From Ceratothoa steindachneri (lineage: Eukaryota > Arthropoda > Malacostraca > Isopoda > Cymothoidae), in the NCBI GenBank assembly GCA_963969495.1, contig OZ018321.1, positions 137,628,344 through 137,692,343 of the forward strand: a DNA stretch of 64,000 nt, read 5' to 3'. Shown here one piece after another: positions 50,471 through 61,388 of the stretch. Positions within the stretch are counted from its first letter, which is position 1. Every line of letters begins with the position of its first letter. The notes under the pieces are model-generated. The model saw nothing but the letters and a program-made list of their open reading frames with translations. It did no database searches and was not told the DNA's origin. A program made the position numbers and the translations under genes.

Positions 50471-51450
50471 TGTCAGAGCGAGAGAGAGAGCGAGTTGCCC
50501 AGACAAAGAGAAAAGTGAGTATCACACGGACGAAGAACATTCCATCAGAACCCTTTGACAAAATTCTGGAGCGATAACGAGTCAAACTGGAGCCGGGACA
50601 CCATTTAGAAATATAGAGCTAAAACCATTGCCGCCGTGTCTTTGGGACAGAGTCGTGATTGCTTCCGGCGTAGTCGTATATATTCCTAAGCATGAGAATG
50701 ATCAAATAAGTATTCTCAGAGTATTCGGGACGCGAGCAATATCGACGCCGCTTTCAAGCAGGCAAAATTCACGCAGTGCTCACGCGGTACTCTCACAGTA
50801 CTCACGCAGCATCTTGAGAGGTCATTAGAATCATCCAAGAACAATGCGCACTTCTCGAGCGACACCCTGGCAGCCTAAGAGCTTTCAGGCAGAAAATATT
50901 ATTCAGAATGACGGATGTCTAGGACGAAGGACTCAATCAAGAATAATGCGCTTAGCTGCGCTTCCCCAAGAAGAAGAATCCTCCGAGTGACTACTCGAGG
51001 TCCCCTCCAGAAAATCGTAAGCCATTACATTTTCTTTTCAATGGTCAAAGAGGCATGACGTCCTTCGACCCCAAGATTCACTTCATAGTCTCCTCTCGAT
51101 CCCTCTCCGGTAATTATTGTGCCTCGTACGGCTCAGAAAATATCATTCTTTGTAAATTCAATTGAATTTTCAATTGCCGAACGATTAACGTAGTTGTTAA
51201 AGTGTATCAATATTGTTAATCTCATTTGTTGTTTGTATAGTATTAAAGATTATTTGGTTTCACTTGTTTGCATCATATAATACTAAAAGCCTATTGAAAT
51301 AGTATCAGATTCAGCCAATATTAGAATTTGCACTCGTCGTTGATTCCAAAACACTTTGGAGGGAGACATTTCATATATTTGTGTGTAGCCCCCTTCATCC
51401 CAAGTCTATGGAGCGCAGCAAAGTTCAGGGAAGACTACCTGATCCTACGA
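50471..51450 (+). repeat. 5' LTR of gypsy element, about 980 bp
   Basis: Begins TGTCAGAGCGAGAGAG and shares with the 3' LTR the blocks gaagaacattccatc, gccgggacaccattta, cttccggcg.agtcgtatat, cacgcagcatcttgagaggt and, at its end, acctgatcctacga. The 52 bases that follow are AT-rich microsatellite (ataaataaat, tatatata). Confidence 0.9.
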
Positions 51451-51502
51451 AATATTAGTATATAAATAAATAAATAAATTTATATATATATATATATTAA
51501 AA

Positions 51503-51513
51503 TGGTGTCAGGG
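51503..51513 (+). promoter_or_regulatory. Primer-binding site
   Basis: TGGTGTCAGGG, starting with the TGG complementary to a tRNA CCA end, at the expected place before gag. tRNA identity not determined. Confidence 0.6.
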
Positions 51514-51529
51514 TTTTAAAGGGTCGTTA

Positions 51530-54500
51530 AAAATGTTTATTCCACGTTAAAGGCCGAGCTACTCGATGCCTATAACATGACTCCCGACTTGTATCGTGTT
51601 AGGTTCAGGCAGTGTCGAATTGAACCCAATTAAACATTTAGAAAATTCGGGTACACCCTACAAATACACCTTAATTTCTGATTGGACGCCTCAAAGGTGC
51701 CCCAGGATTACGATGCTATGATCGATTTCATTCTGAAGGATCAATTTTTGGCATTGCTTCCCTTCGAATTCCGGTCAGTCATCAAGGACAGAAGATGCAC
51801 CAGCTTCAAGAAGTGCATAGAAAAGGCTGACGTATATGCCGCCAGTCACAATTGATTCCCTGAAGAAGGGAAGAAAGTAAAACCATCATCTCGCAAATCG
51901 CAGATGAAGAAACTCAAATAAATTCGTTCCTCACAACAAAGAAAGCTTTGTCAAGGTAACAGGCCAGTCTAAATCAAAACCTGAACGAACGCTCATCAAA
52001 CAAAAAGCCCGACCATTCTCTTCTAACCCCCCTTCGTCAGCGTTCCCTAGGAGGACCGTTGTATGTTATTCAAGCGGAATCGAAGGACATGTTAAAACGA
52101 ATTGCCCTCAGAATTCCTACTTGAGGAATAACTTCTCCAACCAGGTGAGTACTACCCCTTCTCAGACCCCGTATACACCACAAACTCCTCCCTTTTCAAA
52201 CGAACCAGGTCCCGGTGGCCAGCAGGTGAGCTTTTCGTCAATAAAAGCAACCCTGGGGGCCTTCAATTCGAGATAGGTGCGGTAAATCGCCTCCATATTT
52301 CTACTCTCGTCCGAGATAGAAGGTGCACGTGTATCGTGGTCTCGAATAAGCTAATTCCACCGGTAGCTCCAGGTCACGATTGGTTTGCCATCGTCCATGA
52401 TTACCTGCACGGCTAAATGTTTCCCCATTGTAAATTGCCACATTGACTGCGCTTACTTCAATAATTGGAAGACAATAATTGGAAGCGCCAGTTTCCCTGG
52501 GAATCCCTAGTGCTTCGGATTATGGCAACATCGTCAACGAGGATTTTACTTAAAAGCAGGAGTATGAATCCCTTCACCCTCTGTCAACTAAGGCCCCTAA
52601 CAAAAGTCAAGAATCCAGTAGAGGTGGTAAATTGATTTCCTCCCGCTTTAAGGATAATCTTCTATACCGCATATGCTCTCCCAATAATCCTGCAGAGTCC
52701 CAGGTATTATGCGTCCCTCGTTCACAGGTGCGCATTATCCTACAAATCGCACACGACAGCCTTTTCTCCGGTCACTTCAGCCACACAAAGATCGCCCAAT
52801 GGATCTTTAAAAATTTTTATTGGCCTGGAGCATTGCAGGAAATTCTGCTTTACTGTCATTCATGTGACATATGCCAGAAGACGGCAATTAAAGGGCGAGT
52901 CAAGCTAGCCCCGTTAGAAAAGGGTCGCGTCATTTCGGAACCCTTCTATCAAGTGGCTATAGACTTGTTGGCCTGATCCAACCAACATCTAGTGAAGGAC
53001 ACATTCATATCGTCACTCTGGTCGATTAGGCTACCCGGTTTCCTGAGGCTGTCCCTCTCAAAAAGATTGAGAGCATTTCATGTGTCGAAGCTCTTATTTT
53101 CCTCTTTATCCGCGTTGGATTACCTAAAGAAATTTTAGCAGATCGTGGCCGTCAGTCTACCTCCCATTTGATGGAATGGAACAGGTAGGAAAACTGCTCA
53201 TGGTCAAGCCCCTCTTTACCACCCTATTTCACCCAGACGGAAACGGTATGTGTGAGAGGCTAAATGGTAATCTCAAGGCCATTTTGCGGAAGATTTGCGC
53301 CTAGCAACCAAGAGAGGGGCATTGCTATCTTCCGGTGGCTCTTTTTGCGTACAGGGAAATACCCCATCGCACCTTGGGATTTGTTCCCTTTGAGCTTTTG
53401 TATGGTAGGGATGGTCGAGGCCCATTGAGCATTTTTAAGGAGCTCTTAACTAACCAAAAGTTAGATCGAGAAGTACAATCATCTTACTCATAGCAGATCG
53501 AGCTTCGTCAGAGGTTAGAAGAATGCGCCGAGAGAGCCTATTAAAATGCTGACGTAAATCTAGACAAATATAAAACTTACTTCGATTGTAAGTCTAAGGA
53601 TTGAAGATTCGAACCCAGCGAGGTAGTTTTGTTGTTGCTCCTAACGGACAATAACAGACTATTAATCCAATGAAAGAGCCCCTTCGATTATTTGATGGAA
53701 ACCCCGTCGGGGATTCAAGCTCTTCCATATAAACCTCTTCAAAAAATACCATCGGCGAGCAGGAGTTAATCAAATAGTGGCAATAGTGGTCAAAATTGCA
53801 TGCGTAGAGCAGGACGACGATTACCCCTTTCTCGTACCAGATGTAATAAAATCCCAATCAACGGAGCTCAAAATAAGTGAACAATTATCATCCCATCAGA
53901 GAACCCAGTTCCAAGCTTCCCTTTGATTAATTCGGTGACGTCATCTCCAACATTCTAGGATGTGCTACACAATTCGAACACAATATCCAATTAACTACGC
54001 AAGAGGCTGTTAGGTCCAAGCCGTACCCTTTGCCCGTTCATTTAAGGGAAGAATTCAATGCCGAAGTTGAAAATTGTTAGAGTTACAGATAATTGAACCA
54101 TCCAAATCGGATTATTGTTCCTCGGTTGAAATGGTAAAGAAACCTGATAATTCCTACAGAATGTGTATTGATTTTAACAAGTTAAACGCTGTCACCGTAT
54201 TCGACGCCGAGCCTATTCCCTTGATCGACCAACATCTTCGTTTGTTCGAGAAGGCAAAGAGGTTAAAAGGTACACCGCGTATCGAACCGAAAAGGGATTA
54301 AAGCAGTTTCCTCGGCTTCCCTTTGGTTTCGTCACCGTTTGCAGTAATTACAATCGGATGATGAGACGGATTTTAGATGGGCTACCACATGTATCCTTCT
54401 ATTTTGAGAACATTTACGAGGCTATTAATGATTGGAAACAGCACTTGACCGCTCTTCACGCTCTGCTCTAAAGGCTAAGGGACCACAATCTCACAATCGG

Positions 54501-54794
54501 CCCGAGCAAATGTCATTTTTCCTTCAATACCATCGATTACCTAGGCTTCCGCATAGGGAACAATCAATTAGCCCTGCAGGAAGATAAGATCCGAGCCATT
54601 GCAAAAATTCCGCTGCCCGTAACCAAAAGGCAATTAAGATCACTTATGGGCTCCGCCTCCTTTTATTGGCGTTTTATCCGAAATTTTGCCACCATTACCG
54701 CTCTCCTGTGTGAGCTTCTGTAATAAGAAGTCCCCTGAGCAACTCGTATGGACCCTGTCATCCATCGCCAGTGTCAAGCAGCTTAAGGGAAAGA
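51530..54794 (+). pseudogene. Gypsy element coding region: gag, protease, integrase, RT in that order
   Basis: Capsid at 51534-51900 (YSTLKAELLDAY, YRVRFRQCRIEPN). Zinc knuckle at about 52063-52105 with its second Cys replaced by Ser (CYSSG...GHVKTNC). Protease at about 52270-52450 (HISTLVRDRRCTCIVVSNKL; active-site DTG reads DRR). Integrase zinc domain (HDSLFSGHFSH, CHSCDICQKT, about 52755-52890), then the core with its three acidic positions visible (QVAIDLLA; ADRGRQSTSH; GNGMCERLNGNLKA). The integrase C-terminal domain follows at about 53610-53680. Only then comes RT, at about 53980-54715 (LLELQIIEPSKSDYCSSV, YRMCIDFNKLNAV, and a thumb GSASFYWRFIRNFA). The catalytic F-V-D-D block reads F-E-N and RT motif A is deleted. 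The frame reaches PEQLVWT and stops at the 3' LTR, so RNase H is lost. Numerous stops. Confidence 0.85.
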
Positions 54795-54946
54795 TGTCAG
54801 AGAGAGAGAGAGAGAGAGAAAGCGAGTCACGCAGACAAAAAAAGGAGTATCTCAAGGACGAAGAACATTCCATCTGAACCCTTCGGCAAACTTCTGGGGC
54901 GATAACGAGTCAAACTAGAGCCGGGACACCATTTAGCGATGTAGAG
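54795..54946 (+). repeat. 3' LTR, first part
   Basis: TGTCAGAGAGAG, then gaagaacattccatctgaac, gggcgataacgagtcaaact and agccgggacaccatttag, matching 50471-50620. Interrupted near 54947 by another insertion. Confidence 0.88.
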
Positions 54947-57318
54947 ATATAGGAGTTAAACAAAAACCATTAAGAATTTGTGAGTGTACATATATATCGA
55001 GGCCTCCCCCATGGCGAGCAGAATTAATGAAGTAATAACAAAGGCCACCTAGGTTTCCCTTTGCCCCTCTAACCGGTCTCCGGTAACATGCAAGAACAGA
55101 CAAAATTGTAAATTTAGGAGACAAATTCCTGACCTCGATGCAAAATTCCGAACCCGCCGAGGGGTTATTTATAAACACGAAAGTTGAAAATGCAAACTGT
55201 CGACCTCGTATTACGCTATCCCCAGAACCACACGAAACTAAATTACGAGAGAATTGATAACACACTTCTGTCGAATCAATAGGGATCGGTTTTCCCTAAC
55301 TTCAAAATGCCGAGGTAAGAAAAACAACAGACTCCAAAAAGGAAGACCTCCCTTAGGTCTCACCTTGCCTTTCCCCTACACCTCCCATTAGCCCGCAGGG
55401 GTAATTGACATATAAAATAGGTCGACAGGAGAAAACGAGGCTTTTTCGTTTTCGAGAAGGGATAGAAAAGTCACCGGTAGAGTTTCTCTGCAAGTTAATA
55501 AAGACTAGCAGTTTCTTGGACAATATCAAATTGTTCCAAGTAACCTTAACACAGTTCGAGTCCAAGGATTGTTAAAGGATCTAAACTACAAGCACTCTCG
55601 GCACAGCTCGAATACCCAAAGATCATTAATTATCCTTAGCTATCTGAGTTTGACAACCCCAAGCTAGATAGAAGAAATATCAAGCATATTCTACCTCGTT
55701 CGGAAGAAAACCTTTTCAAGGTCACCAACGGCCGCCAAGACGAAAATTTAATTAGTTTTGTTTTGATTCTACTTTGCATATTCGAACTTCCACGTACGTC
55801 ACTCGCCCACTCTTCATCCAACAACGCCATTTCTCGAGCAACTTATGAAATCATCCTCTCCACGCCTCCCTGGACAAAAATCGAGTGAAGGTACGAGGGA
55901 CGGTCAATAAGTTTTGCAATTCGGATATAAGGAAACGAGATATGAGGAAAATTGTTTTATTATTTTTGAATATAACTACCTGTGACTTCAATGCACTTGC
56001 GCCACTTGTCCCTAAGGCTTCGAATTCCCGACAACCACAAATCTCACGACTGCTGTTTAATCCACTCCTGGACGGCGAGCTGGACATCTTCATCGTCCTC
56101 AAACCAGCGTTCACGCAGTGCAGCCATGAGCTGGCGGAATAAAAAGTAGTCGCTGGGGGCTAGATCTGGACTGTAGGCGGGAAGGTTGAGCTCCTCGAAT
56201 CCGCACTCGCGCAGGGCAGCTTGTGCAACTCTGGCCTTGTTGACTTTGACGACGTTTAAGTCGATCATGGGGCGTGAGGTTTCTAGGGATCCAACGTGCA
56301 GAGACCTTGGTCATGGCCAAATTGTTGTGGATCATGTTGATAACACTTCCATGTGATATTCCAAGTTCTCGCTGGATTTCTTCGACCTTCACCCATCGAT
56401 TTTCGAGGATCATCCTCTCCATACGGGCCGCATTGTCCTCGTTGGTCGCGTCTGACGGGCGTCCTGGACGGAAGTAATCTTCAAGGGACTCACGACCATG
56501 GCGGAATTCCCTATTCTAGCGAGCAATGGTTGCATAGGAAGAGGCGGTGTCGGTGTACACTGCAACCATGCGTTCATGGATCTCTTTTTTATTCTTGCCT
56601 TCCTTGGTTAAAATTCTGATCACTGCGCAGTGCTCAACCTTCTCCATTGTTGAAAAATTTGTGACTGACGATCTGCGATCAGCTACTGCATCTTAAATAG
56701 ACGGGGCAGGAGCGTGCGGCTGCAGGTTCTGACTTGTCATAACTTGTCCTAACACCACCACAAATAGCCATGCCCATTCCTCTGTTTTGCCCTACCGATT
56801 CGCAAAACTTATTGACCGCCCCTCGTATTTCTTTGAGATGCTCTGGTTGAAACCCCATTATATAATGTGAGTAAGCTATCCCATTTTTTATGTTCCCGTG
56901 CTTTAAAGTAGTTTATTTTGTTGTATATTTTAATTACGAAGTGGAATAGAGTAAATTGTTCTCCCGTAAAATCGACCCGAACCGAGCATTGAGAGCGGGA
57001 CTTTAAAAAAACATTTTTTTCATCTGTATCTTTTAAGTGTAGATAGTAATTTTATTTGAGTGTATTAATGTTCATTAAAAGTCTATTTTTTTGTAGTTCT
57101 TTTTTTAAAATTATCCTTGGACGAGTTGAATTGGCAACAGTTGGTAAATTCCAGAAAGAATTCCCCTTTTATTCATTCATTAAAATAAAGTTTAAGTAAA
57201 GCACTCTTAGAGACCGATCCTGAAGCGATCATTGAAGTACGAACGTACTATGACTCATTTTTATTAATCATAATAATAAATAAAGAATTTATAAACTCGA
57301 CTAACCCACGACAAGCAA
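54947..57318. mobile_element. Unidentified insertion within the 3' LTR, itself containing a mariner
   Basis: About 2.37 kb separates the two parts of the 3' LTR. Without the mariner (55894-56825) it is about 1.44 kb and non-coding. It includes ctgacatataaaatag-type promoter-like words (minus, near 55410) and ends cccacgacaagca. Size, composition and a possible terminal CA suggest a solo LTR of another family, but no second copy is present. The junctions are approximate. Confidence 0.55.
55894..56825 (-). mobile_element. Mariner with internal deletion
   Basis: Termini CGAGGGACGGTCAATAAGTT and, reversed, CGAGGGGCGGTCAATAAGTT, each preceded by TA; 932 bp against about 1.3 kb for a usual mariner. 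The minus-strand transposase starts at 56647 (MEKVEHCAVIRILTKEG) and is open to HGRESLEDYF except for one stop (TAG where TGG is expected). It continues MERMILENRWVKVEEIQREL to TPHDRLKRR, then jumps to KARVAQAALRECGFEELN, YSPDLAPSDYFLF and a terminal WIKQQS at 56044. The segment carrying the first two catalytic Asp is deleted; the third (APSD) remains. Confidence 0.92.
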
Positions 57319-58176
57319 TATGGCGCTAAAACCATCGCCGTCGTGTCTGCGGGGACAAAGTCGGGATCGGTTCCGTCGATAAACAAAAGAGCTTCCGGCG
57401 GAGTCGTATATATTCCCCAACTCGGGAATGATCAAATTAGTATTCTTAGAGTATTCGGGAACGCGATCTGTATCCACGCCGCTTTCACGCAAGCAGGATT
57501 CATGCAGTGATCACGCGGTACTCTCACAGTACTCACGCAGCATCTTGAGAGGTCATTGGAATCATCCAAGGACGACGCGCAATTCTCGAGCGACGCGACA
57601 CACCGGAACCCTCAGGGCTCCCAGGCAGAAACCATTATTCGGAAGGACGCAGGTCAAGAACGAAGAACTCACTCAAGAATAACGCTTTCAGCTACTCTTC
57701 TCCAATAAGAATACTCCCCCGAGTGACTACTCGAGGTCTCCTCCAGAAAATTGTAAGCCATTGCATTTTCCTTTTCATCGTCGAAGAGGCGTGACGCTCT
57801 CCGACCGCAAGACTCAGTTCATAGTCTCCTTTCGATTCCTCTCGGGTAATTGTTGTGCCTCGTACAGCTCAGAGAATATCATTCTTTGTAAATTCAATTC
57901 AATTTTCAATTGCCGAGCGATTAACGTATTTGTTAATGTTAAAGTTATCATTCTTGTTAATCAAATTGGTTGTTTGTGTAGTATTAAAGATTATTTGGTT
58001 TCACTTGTTTGTATCCTATAACCAATTGAAGCCTATTGAAATAGTATTAGAATTTGCACTCGTCTTTAATTTCCATGCACTTAAGAAGGAGATATTCCCT
58101 ATATTTGTGTGTCGCCTCCTTCCCTCCAGGTCTAGGGAGGGCAACAAAGTTCAGGGAGGATTACCTGATCCTACGA
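57319..58176 (+). repeat. 3' LTR, second part
   Basis: Resumes at ggcgctaaaaccatcgccg and stays colinear with 50622-51450 to acctgatcctacga, with scattered differences and a 22-base insertion near 57370. Confidence 0.9.
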
Positions 58177-58335
58177 GACTGCTTCCTTTTTTTCCAAGGT
58201 TTACTGCTTCCTTTTTTGTCAAGGTTTATTGCTTCTTTTTTTCAAGGTTTACTGCTTCCTTTTTTCAAGATTTAATGCTCTTTTTTTCAAGGTTTATTGC
58301 TTCCTTTTTTTCCAAAGTTTGCTGCCTTTTTTTAT
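58177..58335. repeat. 23-bp ctgcttcctttttttcaaggttta array, right part
   Basis: About six units, the counterpart of 50285-50470 on the other side of the retrotransposon. The frames across it are Phe-rich low-complexity. Confidence 0.88.
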
Positions 58336-60160
58336 TTTTTTCATATGTGGATCTCTCTTTCTCTTTGGGTGGAGAATTATCAGTCTTTGTTTTTATCCTT
58401 TTCTTATGTCATTAGACCAACCAGAGTCGGTGTGTGTACTTTTCTTTGCTCTTATTACTGTTTGCATTTATTTTTTCTTCTCCTTCTACTATATTCGGAT
58501 GGATTTTATTTTTTACCTATCTACTTATAATAAAATCTAGTTTCTTCTTTCAGATCTATGGAAGATAATTAAATGTTTTGCCATCTTATTTTACCTCTCA
58601 AGACCTGGTTCCTCTCTTTGTGATTTCATCTCCTCTAAAAACATTTTTTTTTTCTTACCACATTGGTTCCTGAATATTTTTTAAACCTCTCATTTTCTTT
58701 GTATTTTTTTCTTTGTTATTGTTTCATCCCAAGCGTCATATTTTTCCCCTGTCTACTATTATTTTCTCTTCTCTTTATCTTAGCATTTCAGATTGCTACT
58801 TTTTAGTTCCACGCTTCTATGTTTCAAGGTATTTATTCATAGGTTTTGTCCACCTTGCCTTTTTTGAACCTCATTCAATCTGTAATTTTTAGGGCCACAA
58901 TCCAACGCAAGAAGGGTTTAACTTTCCATTAATTATTATTGCCCACAAAGAATTTTCAGTGTTTACTTTACACTTTCTTTATGACCCTAGGATTGTCTGT
59001 TTAGCTAAGTTGGAATTGTCAACAGCCAAATATGCGAGTATTATTCGATCCTTTCTAAATTTCACTGCATTCAAACCCCTACTAAAGAACAGTTATCTAT
59101 TTAATCGTCATCCTTTTCCTTCCTTCCCTTTTCCCCTAGCCTTTATTATTACGTTTTATCCTGCATTTCTTGCGTCTAGGTGTGTTTGAGATAAAAGATT
59201 CATCTGCAATTACCTTTGAAGGTTGCCCACATGGTAGAGAAAGAGATTAATTTTTACCTTCCTCATAAGCAACTCCTTTCTGGTGATCAGGTTTCCCAAG
59301 AGGCTGAATAGGCCTTCGACCTGCCAATTGCTATCTACCGATGTTACAACATCGATCGCAAACTCCTTTTACGACTCATGGCTACTCGCTGTCTGCCTTT
59401 ACTATAAAGTTATCCAATGCTCTTTTCCTGACCAAATTGCTGTGCCATTTGTCTATGTACAATCTCTTGTCTGCTTGAGGGTACGAACTCCTTTCTCTGC
59501 CATCCCTTTTAGCCACTGGCGTCCACAAATGATGCCTGAGACGAAACGTTTCCTTCAAGTCTCTCTATTAACCAATGTTACCTTTTGGTATCTTCATTAT
59601 ATATTATCCTACAATCCCTATGATGGTTTCATCTAATTTCCTCGAAGGTTGCTTATTATTCAACGATGGTGTAGACATGTGTTTTTGTTCCAAATCTATT
59701 TAATTCTGCGGTTATTAAAGGGGAAAGGTGTAAGAAGAAAGAGGGCAGAGCGGAGAAGAAAGAAAAAGGCAGCTGCGATGACAAGCATCACCAACTAACT
59801 GCTCAGATACACTTGAAGTATTAATCCCCTCGGGTTCCACTGGCCTTAAAAGAGACAACAAAAGTTTAAAAATGACCCAAATTTTTCGTCTTAGTTCCCA
59901 TGTATATTTGGGGGCAATCTCATTTCCAGCCAAAAGTCATAATTAATTCTTATTGGATTAATTCTAAGCACTTGCAATTGCCACCATAACACAATTCATG
60001 TTAATCTTGTGAACGAAAATTAAACTGCATCGTCTCAACAATAATCAACTAGAAGCGATGTTTCTCATTTGACTTTAGAGTATTTAGATCTTTGCATAAA
60101 TATCCGGCAATGAGGTATATCATCATCATCTCTTGTCACGCTATACCTGGGTCCACCGAA
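58336..60160. other. No recognised feature
   Basis: T-rich then mixed sequence in the 22-kb protease intron. The plus frame at 59283-59636 (117 codons, MIRFPKRLNRPSTCQLLSTD) has no motif I recognise and no splice fit to the minus-strand gene. Confidence 0.5.
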
Positions 60161-60179
60161 AGGCTGAGGGGATTGCTTT

Positions 60180-61000
60180 CAATAGGTATTAGTCGGAGAG
60201 ACTTGGTCCTTTAGAATTTTTAATTAGTATCGAAATGAGAGCTATATTTTCCCGCAAATTCTTTGATTAAAGGAAATCGTCACTATCGTCATTATTTATC
60301 CTATCGAAGAGTGCTTTGGGATGGGGTGGTTACTCTTACAAACTTTAGGTGTCTTGGATCATTACATACCAAATGTCAATGCCCTCCCCTCTCTTTTTAT
60401 CTCTTTTCAATACCAGACGCTCTCAATCATAGTTTATCAATCTTCATCACTTAAACAATGCTTTACTTTCATGCACGTATTAAAATATTCATTGATGGAG
60501 GCGCTAAGGAGTACATATTTGCCACAAGATTCAGAAAAACAAGAGTTTTGAAGAAGAGATAAAGATTATAAGAGTACGCCCCCCCCCCTTCCCCGCACCC
60601 CGCCTAAGATTACCTGTTCGATAGGATAAACCAACGAAGAAGGTTTCGATTACTTTCAATCGAGGGAATTATAGCAAAATATACCTTACACCCACAAAAA
60701 AATCCCCTTAAAAGCACTCTATGATAGGATAAAGCAATGGCAAGAGCCATGATTACCTTCGACCCAGAAATTTGAAGGAAAATGCACCTCAACCACGCCC
60801 CAACACACTCCAAAATACAAACACACCTGAAAACAACGATAGTAAGAAGCAATGACGAGCGAGGGTGACGATTTCCATCAATCAACCGTGGGAATTGAAG
60901 GAAAATACAGCTCTCATTTCGATCCTAATTAAAAGTTCTAAGGAAAAAAGTACATATACCCACTATACACGTAAAAAGCTAGTGGCACGCCAGTATTTAT
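60180..61000. repeat. Inverted repeat plus about 110-bp tandem repeat
   Basis: 60215-60330 (ttttaattagtatcgaaatg, agagctatattttccc, ggaaatcgtcac) is the reverse complement of about 60845-60950. The right side also holds three degenerate direct units starting near 60617, 60722 and 60838 (gataggataaa.caa.g, ttacctt, ggaaaat.cac). No coding capacity. Confidence 0.75.
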
Positions 61001-61388
61001 ATAGCTAGAGTGCATACTTATTTAAGTGAGGGGACTTTGGAATACCCTTAGTGCATGTGGCTCATTGCCACCGCTTCCCATCCCCTCAGGTAAATAGATC
61101 TTGAAGAGCGTAAACGTATGTCTCACTGCGTATGTCTCACTGCGTTCATATGTAATTGTAAATATAAATGGAACGCTCACAAATTAGCGCCTGATGGAAG
61201 GAATAATTTCATCAATCAACTGCAAGATAATGGAAAGAGTAAAAAGGAGTAACAAGGAAAATAAGTACCCTAGAAGACCTTACAGTCCATTCAATGAAGG
61301 TACCTTTGGACTATCTAACGAGCAGGTACATCCCCACTCAATTGCCTTACGTCCTACCTAAACGGCTACTTTTCAAGACTTTGTTTAG
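61001..61388. other. No recognised feature beyond the LINE 3' end
   Basis: May contain the 3' untranslated end of the minus-strand LINE. A short duplication (gtatgtctcactgcg twice) lies at 61117-61145. Confidence 0.5.

Noticed and set aside
54784..54794. Polypurine tract before the 3' LTR of the 50-kb element
   Set aside because: aagggaaaga is still in the pol frame (QLKGK). It is better explained as a deletion joint that removed RNase H and the true tract.
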